DNA of 11,761 nt from Stephanodiscus triporus (Eukaryota; Bacillariophyta; Thalassiosirophyceae; Thalassiosirales; Thalassiosiraceae). The DNA lies in NCBI GenBank assembly GCA_036939755.1, contig JALLAZ010002090.1, positions 1 to 11,761 of the forward strand. The letters are read 5' to 3'. Below, piece by piece: positions 9,704-11,761 of this stretch (position 1 is the stretch's first letter; every line of letters begins with the position of its first letter). Below the pieces are notes generated by a model that was not told the origin of the DNA, did no database searches, and was given only the letters and a program-made list of their open reading frames with translations. The position numbers were made by a program, and so were the translations under genes.

Positions 9704-10188
9704 TTTGATGGACGATGGATTTTGGATTTCTTGGGTGTCACTCTACTATTCGCGGTTTTGTTTTTATTATTTGGATCCAAATAATATATTATGGTGCATG
9801 AAGAAATAAAAAATTCTTTATGGATTTTGCCGTCGCTGCTTGTGGATGGCAAAAAATATACTTTCAAGGAGGAGGAGCAGTGAGGATGGAGGTTGATGTC
9901 TGTGGGTGACGGACGGACCAGTGTGTCTCGAAGATAGATGTTTCGAAAGAGTCCTAAATAGAACTCTATTTTCTACCGTAAGGTTCGTACGTATGATTCT
10001 ATACGTAGGAATTCAATTTTCGCGCGTCTTTGCTCTCTCTCTCTCTTCTCCATCCTCACACAACTAATTATTTTATCATTTATTTTTGGCCGACGGAAAT
10101 CCACAATCCACATCCGGCCCCCGCCCCGCCGACGCCGCCGCCCGCCGCCCGCCTGCCGTTCAATACTCCATTACTACTCTAAAATAAA
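9704..10188. promoter_or_regulatory. divergent intergenic region (leu gene minus, small membrane protein plus)
   Basis: 485 bp shared by two divergent start codons, so it probably holds both promoters. From left to right: an AT-rich leader of the leu gene with a 22-bp palindrome (9765-9786), a hairpin-rich stretch at about 9945-10010 (AAATAG/CTATTT and TACGTAT/ATACGTA pairs), a CT microsatellite at about 10033-10045, then a C-rich block (about 10117-10158) before an AT-rich leader of the plus-strand ORF. No RNA gene is seen. Whether one bidirectional promoter serves both genes is inference. Confidence 0.45.
9765..9786. repeat. perfect 22-bp palindrome upstream of the leu gene
   Basis: Half-site TATTATTTGGA is followed directly by its exact inverse, centred on GGATCC. 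It lies 62-83 bp upstream of the leu ATG on the minus strand, inside its leader or core promoter. A symmetric site of this length suits a dimeric DNA-binding regulator; as RNA it would form an uninterrupted stem. Function unknown. Confidence 0.6.
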
Positions 10189-10545
10189 ATGTTTTCCATG
10201 GACTGGCTATGCGGGCAAATAGCATTCATATACGCATTCAACAAAATAAAGCCCGCCGTAATCGTCGACGGGATCATAGCCGCCGTCGTGGACGCGGTCG
10301 TTCCAGGACGTGGAGCCGGAGAGAGCACGTGGTTCTGGCGTCACCTGCGATCGATCGAGCGGGATACCGATAGGATATCTCGGGAGCTGGACATGAGGGC
10401 GGAACTTCGGAGGTGGGACGACGAATTCCCGTACTTCCATCACGAGCTAATCGTGAGATACGTCGCGGGATTCATGGCGTCGGCGGCGGCGATGTTCGCC
10501 TGGGGGCAGATTAGGTCGTTGTTTGTCACGAATAAGAGGAGATGA
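10189..10545 (+). CDS. unrecognised small membrane protein, 118 residues
   Basis: I do not recognise this family. The frame starts after an AT-rich leader with A at -3 of the ATG and ends with TGA at 10543-10545. The N-terminal third is hydrophobic (residues about 8-40, including PAVIVDGIIAAVVDAVVPG). A charged Arg/Glu/Asp-rich helix follows at about 48-82, coiled-coil-like, and a second hydrophobic helix lies at about 88-111 (LIVRYVAGFMASAAAMFAWG). The C-terminus is basic (NKRR). This suggests a hairpin-like membrane protein with a polar middle. The coding stretch is G+C-rich and free of stops, unlike the AT-rich DNA around it, which supports a real gene. It is divergent from the leu gene; shared control is possible but unproven. 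No intron is needed, although an extra exon cannot be excluded. Confidence 0.6.
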   Translation: MFSMDWLCGQIAFIYAFNKIKPAVIVDGIIAAVVDAVVPGRGAGESTWFWRHLRSIERDTDRISRELDMRAELRRWDDEFPYFHHELIVRYVAGFMASAAAMFAWGQIRSLFVTNKRR

Positions 10546-10572
10546 CGCATATTTATCATATTATGTCCTTCT

Positions 10573-10619
10573 GGGTGGGGTGGGTGGGGTGGGTGGGGTG
10601 GAGTGGGGGGAGGGGGGGG
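10573..10619 (+). repeat. G-rich tandem repeat, G-quadruplex-forming motif
   Basis: Three perfect copies of GGGTGGGGT (10573-10599) are followed by further G-runs, giving far more than the four G3 runs needed for a G-quadruplex. It starts 28 nt after the stop codon of the 118-residue ORF, so it would lie in that gene's 3' UTR and be on the sense strand. Confidence 0.85.
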
Positions 10620-11498
10620 TGCGCTACACTTACCCATTGTGGATGGAGGTCGTGTGATGAGCAAGCGAGAGAGAATACGATGAGTTACGTCTGCGTAGTA
10701 TCCTGTGGAAATCTTCTTCAAATTGACCTATATAAGAACGAGGAAGGAAATCCTGGGGGAATGAAAATGGATGATAATGATTGGCGCGGAATCCCATCAT
10801 CGTGGCAAAAAATTATGGAACTTCACAGTCAATGGGGCGGGGGCCAACGACGGTTATCATCCCGGGATTGCAAAATTGAAGGGACTCCTACACCCCTATT
10901 CTGATTCTTTTCTCTCGCCATTAGATACTAGTAGGAGTTGGACGTCTCCTCGAAGGAGATGCGATAAATTTATTAATAAAATCTACAGTCTCCAGTACAG
11001 CTGACGCTCTTGCGAACCCGAACCGGTAGATTTTTAATCCATGGTCGCGAGATCGTTGTAGCCGCTTATTGCATCGGATGGGGCTGCCATCATTGCTGCA
11101 GATCATTCATATCGTTGTGGAGAGGAGGACAAATATTGCTTATCCTATCTTTTGCTGCTGGGAAGGAAGAGTAGACATGGGTCAAACTGCGACAAGTTAA
11201 CCACGACCAAGGAGGAGGTTCACCATCAGGAAAAGCTTCACCTTCATACCCAAAAGTAGGATGGTGAAAAGCAGCTCCGCCTTTCAGGACAGGTAAGATG
11301 TGCCATATAAGGAAGAAGAGTAAAGTTTTTTTATTGTATCTCTTTTAATTTAGAAAGATCATAGCTAATTCTAAACTTCACACTATCGACAAAAACATAC
11401 AGGGCTATACTATCTACCTTCAAACATCAATCACGACGGACCAAGTTCTAAACATGGACACATCGGCGCACAGAAATTCTTGAGAGTCCACGCACTCT
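10620..11498. other. non-coding stretch with one MITE-type terminus
   Basis: About 880 bp without a convincing gene. A plus-strand frame to 10904 (with a possible ATG at 10680) has no family resemblance and starts in the G-repeat. A TATATAA-like sequence sits near 10723-10730. A MITE terminus starts at 10984, and a small hairpin (TCTCCT/AGGAGA) lies just before it, near 10945-10960. Inverted 9-mers TTCACCATC and GATGGTGAA lie around 11220 and 11263. The right end should contain the 3' UTR of the minus-strand gene; AATAAA on that strand at 11330-11335 is a candidate polyadenylation signal. Confidence 0.4.
10984..11000 (+). mobile_element. solo terminal repeat of the MITE family, preceded by TA
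   Basis: Bases 10983-10999 are identical to 1068-1084 of the complete MITE: C, the TA target dinucleotide, then CAGTCTCCAGTACA. Beyond that the sequences differ, except for a shared TTGCGA a little further in. No inverse copy of this end is found to the right within the window. It is either one end of a longer element running past 11761 or a truncated copy. Confidence 0.6.
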
Positions 11499-11761
11499 TT
11501 ATGCGGCGGCATCGATGGCATCCTTGGATTTGATGGGACCGTCGAGGGCATCATGAGATCCGCACAAGTGTCCCATGAAACCACCTCCTGTAAGGTGACC
11601 AACGTCCTGGTCAGCGGTCAACTCCTTATCCGGGTGGCTGTTGGCAAGGCGCTCTTCGGGGGTGCCAACGTAGACCTCATCATACTGGAGCTTGCAAACC
11701 TTCTTTAAGATCTTGGCGATGACCCAGGCGCCGTGGCAAATACCAGTCCCCTCAAGGCACA
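11499..11761 (-). CDS. unrecognised protein, C-terminal 86 residues (runs off the window)
   Basis: Reading the minus strand from the window edge gives an open frame of 86 residues ending with TAA at 11499-11501. The start lies outside the window or across an intron. I do not recognise the family. Visible features are an N-terminal helix-like segment (CHGAWVIAKILKKVCKLQYD), an acidic/basic middle and a Gly/His-rich stretch (VGHLTGGGFMGHLCGSHDA), then an Ala-rich end (AIDAAA). Codon choice is strongly biased to C- or G-ending codons with AAG for Lys and GCC for Ala, as in well-expressed genes. A candidate AATAAA follows about 165 nt after the stop. Confidence 0.6.
   Translation of the reverse strand, partial: CLEGTGICHGAWVIAKILKKVCKLQYDEVYVGTPEERLANSHPDKELTADQDVGHLTGGGFMGHLCGSHDALDGPIKSKDAIDAAA

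Noticed and set aside
10440..10721. 93-codon minus-strand frame with poly-proline
   Set aside because: The Pro/His tract is translation of the G-rich repeat, and the frame overlaps the small membrane protein antisense.
10542..10904. 120-codon plus-strand frame
   Set aside because: It begins in the stop region of the preceding ORF, its first part is repeat translation (Gly-Trp-Val), and the rest shows no recognisable domain.
1..11761. CRISPR array, tRNA, rRNA or bacterial operon
   Set aside because: No regularly spaced repeats, no cloverleaf or rRNA segments noticed, and the spliced genes with targeting presequences are eukaryotic.

Overview
This is nuclear DNA of a eukaryotic alga, most likely a diatom or a close stramenopile relative. 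The basis is short GT-AG introns (75-92 bp in one gene, 227 bp in another), a leucine-biosynthesis enzyme whose N-terminus looks like a diatom plastid targeting presequence with an ASAFAP-like site, and a P5-type ATPase carrying a signal peptide and a cysteine-rich N-terminal domain. Species cannot be fixed from the sequence alone.

Layout. Positions 1-1720 are a mobile-element-rich flank. A 33-codon RanBP2/NZF zinc-finger fragment (+) abuts, at the codon of its last cysteine ligand, the broken 3' end of a pogo-superfamily transposase fragment (-) that keeps its DNA-binding half but no catalytic core. About 270 bp beyond it lies a complete 130 bp palindromic MITE with TA target duplication. 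Positions 1719-6701 (+) hold a ten-exon P5B-like P-type ATPase of 1,413 residues, reconstructed here exon by exon, including a 19-nt micro-exon. Convergent to it, 7035-9703 (-) holds a two-exon, 813-residue fused LeuC-LeuD isopropylmalate isomerase. A 485 bp divergent intergenic region with a perfect 22-bp palindrome separates that gene from a 118-residue unrecognised small membrane protein (10189-10545, +), which is followed by a strong G-quadruplex-type tract. The rest (10546-11498) has no convincing gene but carries a second copy of the MITE terminal sequence. The window ends inside a minus-strand gene of unknown function (11499-11761).

Functionally, the two large genes are unrelated housekeeping-type genes: a membrane transporter ATPase that enters the secretory pathway, and a plastid amino-acid enzyme. 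They share only a 333 bp convergent 3' region. No operon-like or multi-gene system is evident. The most unusual material is the transposon/zinc-finger junction, the MITE family with two members in 10 kb, the ectodomain-bearing P5 ATPase, and the small orphan membrane protein.
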